Positions 62,302 through 64,000 of a stretch of 64,000 bases of DNA are shown here, piece by piece. Made by a program: the position numbers and the translations under genes. A model generated the notes under the pieces. That model saw only the letters and a program-made list of their open reading frames with translations, was not told the DNA's origin and made no database searches. This stretch comes from Streptomyces sp. L2. Its GTDB lineage: Bacteria > Actinomycetota > Actinomycetes > Streptomycetales > Streptomycetaceae. The stretch's first letter is position 1; every line of letters begins with the position of its first letter. The stretch lies in the NCBI RefSeq assembly GCF_004124325.1, contig NZ_QBDT01000001.1:1-64000 (forward strand), given 5' to 3'.

Positions 62302-63480
62302 TCAGACGGTGTTACGCGCGGCGGGTGGACGGAACTGGGGCCCGTAGGAGCCGGGGCCGTCGGGGCGGGTGGTTTCCATGAGGGCGACGGCGGGGCCCTC
62401 CAGGCCGTGCATGGCGTGCACGGCGGCGTTCAGCGCACGCGGGTCGCCGTCGTTCCAGGCGCTCTCCAGATGATGCAGAACGGCGTGGTACGTCCCGTCG
62501 AACCGGCCGAGGAGCCGGCGCACCGCGGGCGACGGGTCGGGCCAGCCGCCGGCGGGGACGGCGGCCATGGGCCGTGTGCTGGGGAAGGGGAAGGGCTGTC
62601 CGCTGAACTCCCACCGATGAGCGACGCGCCGCAGGCGCCGTTCGTGGTAGATCTCGCCGAACGCGTAGTAGTGGGCGGGTTCGTCGCCGCCGAAGGCGTC
62701 AGCGGGCGAGCTGGTCGTGCCCTCACCCTGTTCCTTGACGATGCCGATGGCGTGTTCGACGTCGTCGAGGCTTGCGACAGGCTTGAGGACGTCGGACCCG
62801 ATGTGTTTCGCGAGCTGGCCCTCGGCCGACAGTTCCGGGCGAGCGCGCCGGAAGGCGGCGAGTACGGCGTCGTAGAAGTCCCCGATCCCCGGCGACGAGA
62901 CGTCGGCCCTCGCGAGGGGCTGGTCCGGGGCCTCGATGGCCATCATCACGTCGTGCACCAGGGACTTGGTCAGGCCGGACAGGTACACGGTCACGCCGGC
63001 GCGGACGCCGCCCGGCAGCTGTCCGGGGTAGGACATCGCCGCGTCCATGATCCGTGGGCGGCCGCCCACGGCCACCAGCAGGTTGCTGACCACGCCGAGG
63101 TGGTACATCTCGTCGGCGACGACGCGCCGGATGAGGCGGGCGGCCTGGCTGTTGCGGTCGTGGATCGACCACCATCCGCACAAGTAGGGCGGAATGGTGG
63201 CCAGTTCGAGCTCCACGGCGATCTGCAGCGACTCCCGGATCCAGTCGAGGTCGCGTCGGTGCTCGGGAACGGCCATCAGGCGGGGAACAGCACCGCACCC
63301 GGCGGCCGGCCCCGGCTCCTGCTCCGGGCCGGGAGGCGACTGGACGGCGCCGGCGCCGGCCTGGGCGTCCGTGGCTGCCGCGAGCGGAAGCGCTGCGGCC
63401 ACCGCCGCCGATGCCAGAAACCCCCGGCGCCCGAACGGCAGCACTCTTGAATCGTCCGGACCGTGTCCGCTGTCCGCCAC
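62302..63480 (-). CDS. Tat-exported ferritin-like protein (PF12902 / VioB-type domain)
   Basis: 392 aa from GTG 63480. A twin-arginine signal (LPFGRRGFLASAAVAAALPL) is followed by the ferritin-like domain: IAVELELATIPPYLCGWWSI, VVADEMYHLGVVSNLLVAVG and PMAAVPAGG. Carboxylate/His metal ligands are suggested by E-L-E-L-A-T and D-E-M-Y-H. The same domain occurs in iminophenylpyruvate dimer synthases (VioB, StaD, RebD), usually as part of much larger proteins. Here it stands alone with an export signal, so indole-dimer chemistry in the cytoplasm is unlikely. A metal-dependent extracytoplasmic role is possible. Confidence 0.75.
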   Translation of the reverse strand: MADSGHGPDDSRVLPFGRRGFLASAAVAAALPLAAATDAQAGAGAVQSPPGPEQEPGPAAGCGAVPRLMAVPEHRRDLDWIRESLQIAVELELATIPPYLCGWWSIHDRNSQAARLIRRVVADEMYHLGVVSNLLVAVGGRPRIMDAAMSYPGQLPGGVRAGVTVYLSGLTKSLVHDVMMAIEAPDQPLARADVSSPGIGDFYDAVLAAFRRARPELSAEGQLAKHIGSDVLKPVASLDDVEHAIGIVKEQGEGTTSSPADAFGGDEPAHYYAFGEIYHERRLRRVAHRWEFSGQPFPFPSTRPMAAVPAGGWPDPSPAVRRLLGRFDGTYHAVLHHLESAWNDGDPRALNAAVHAMHGLEGPAVALMETTRPDGPGSYGPQFRPPAARNTV

Positions 63481-63665
63481 TGATCTCTCCGTTCACAGGC
63501 CCGGATCCCTTCGCCGCTCCTGAAGCTGCGAAGGGCAGGAAGATCAGCCAAGCTAGCGGCGGTCACCGGCGGATCCCGGCATGAACAGCCGGTCAGCGGC
63601 ATCGACCACTCCTGTGGCCGATGCCGCGCCCGCCGGCGAGGAAGGGCACACGCGCTCGCTTGGCC
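63481..63665. other. Short intergenic gap
   Basis: 185 bp between the glycosyltransferase end and the ferritin-like gene start. No gene, no strong hairpin seen. Confidence 0.4.
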
Positions 63666-64000
63666 TCATCCGTCGGCCAGCTGCCGGATGGTCTCGACGG
63701 TCCGGGCCGCGCCGTCCTCGGCCGCCACATGGTGTGCCGCCGTCGCGGCGGCTCGGCTGTGTACTTGCCGCCTCACCACTCGGTCGAGGGCGTCGGCAAG
63801 CCGTTCCTCGGTGAGGGCCCGGAAGGGGATCGGGTCGGTGGCTGCGCCGAGGGCGGCGAGCCGTCGCGCCCAGAACGGCTGGTCCGCGGTCACCGGCACG
63901 GGGACGGCCGGCACTCCGGCGCGCAGCGCGGCCGCCGAGGTGCCGGCCCCGGCGTGGTGGACCACAGCGGCCAGCCGGGGGAACAGCAGGGCGTGCGGCA
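63666..64000 (-). CDS. GT1-family (MGT/UGT-type) glycosyltransferase, C-terminal part, cut by the window edge
   Basis: The frame is open to the window end. It reads HALLFPRLAAVVHHAGAGTS, then AAALRAGVPAVPVPVTADQP and FWARRLAALGAA. This is the nucleotide-sugar-binding signature of UDP/TDP-sugar glycosyltransferases (H-H-G/A-G-A-G-T-x-x-x-A-L-x-x-G-x-P-x-x-x-x-P, then D-Q-x-x-W/N-A). Such enzymes glycosylate macrolides, lipids or sterols. The N-terminal acceptor domain and the start lie outside this window, so the substrate cannot be judged. Confidence 0.82.
   Translation of the reverse strand, partial: PHALLFPRLAAVVHHAGAGTSAAALRAGVPAVPVPVTADQPFWARRLAALGAATDPIPFRALTEERLADALDRVVRRQVHSRAAATAAHHVAAEDGAARTVETIRQLADG

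Overview
The window is chromosomal DNA of a Streptomyces or close relative. Evidence: about 70% GC, G/C-rich third codon positions, many GTG starts, ATGA/GTGA gene overlaps, DUF5133, Asp23/Gls24 and chaplin-era small secreted proteins, Tat signals and many TetR regulators. The decayed transposases and lack of core genes suggest a chromosome arm. No tRNA, rRNA, CRISPR array or replication origin was recognised.

Left part (1-16.4 kb) is a graveyard of mobile and accessory DNA. It holds an IS3-family remnant that cuts off a secreted HNH nuclease gene, an IS5-type element with both inverted repeats but a frameshifted transposase, two broken WXG100 (ESAT-6-like) genes, a low-GC acetyltransferase, an IS701-type remnant, a truncated FabF-like ketosynthase, another IS3 remnant, and a sedolisin fragment joined to an IstB tail. 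Intact genes between them include a TetR/DHA2 efflux pair with a clear operator, a flavin-dependent halogenase, a GCS2-type carboxylate-amine ligase and two GNATs.

Middle part (16.4-43 kb) is a coherent catabolic island. A leftward operon (25.3 to 16.4 kb) encodes a glutamine-synthetase-like ligase, zinc alcohol dehydrogenase, aldehyde dehydrogenase and a PuuD-like gamma-glutamyl hydrolase. These are the four activities needed to metabolise an amino alcohol or amine through gamma-glutamyl intermediates. A PhyH dioxygenase, a diaminopentanoate-dehydrogenase-like enzyme and a class III aminotransferase follow. To the right are a Baeyer-Villiger-type monooxygenase, an acyl-CoA ligase, a TetR regulator, a membrane protein, an MFS transporter, a PAS-GAF-SpoIIE-HATPase regulator and an HSL-type esterase. 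Five copies of a dyad beginning AGTCAT sit in front of these transcription units, so one TetR probably controls the whole set. Next comes a translationally coupled acyl-CoA dehydrogenase / phosphotransferase / SDR operon (an arrangement known from 4-hydroxyacid catabolism). A second TetR has its own paired operators there, and a third TetR lies before a DUF485-like/ActP-like symporter pair.

Right part (43-64 kb) has an SDR and a TetR gene joined head to head by a deletion. Two separate genes share an N-terminal module typical of contractile-injection-system cargo (one with a DUF4157 HELTH domain). There is also a collapsed tandem pair of TAP-type secreted hydrolases, an AlkZ-family protein, six 22-bp tandem repeats, secreted GH16 and GH64 glucanases, an Asp23-type stress gene, small membrane proteins, an AhpD-fold protein without its cysteine pair, a FUSC-type membrane protein, a class II glutamine amidotransferase, DUF5133, an orphan VapB-like antitoxin, a CoaD paralogue, a Tat-exported ferritin-like protein and the C-terminus of a GT1 glycosyltransferase at the window edge.
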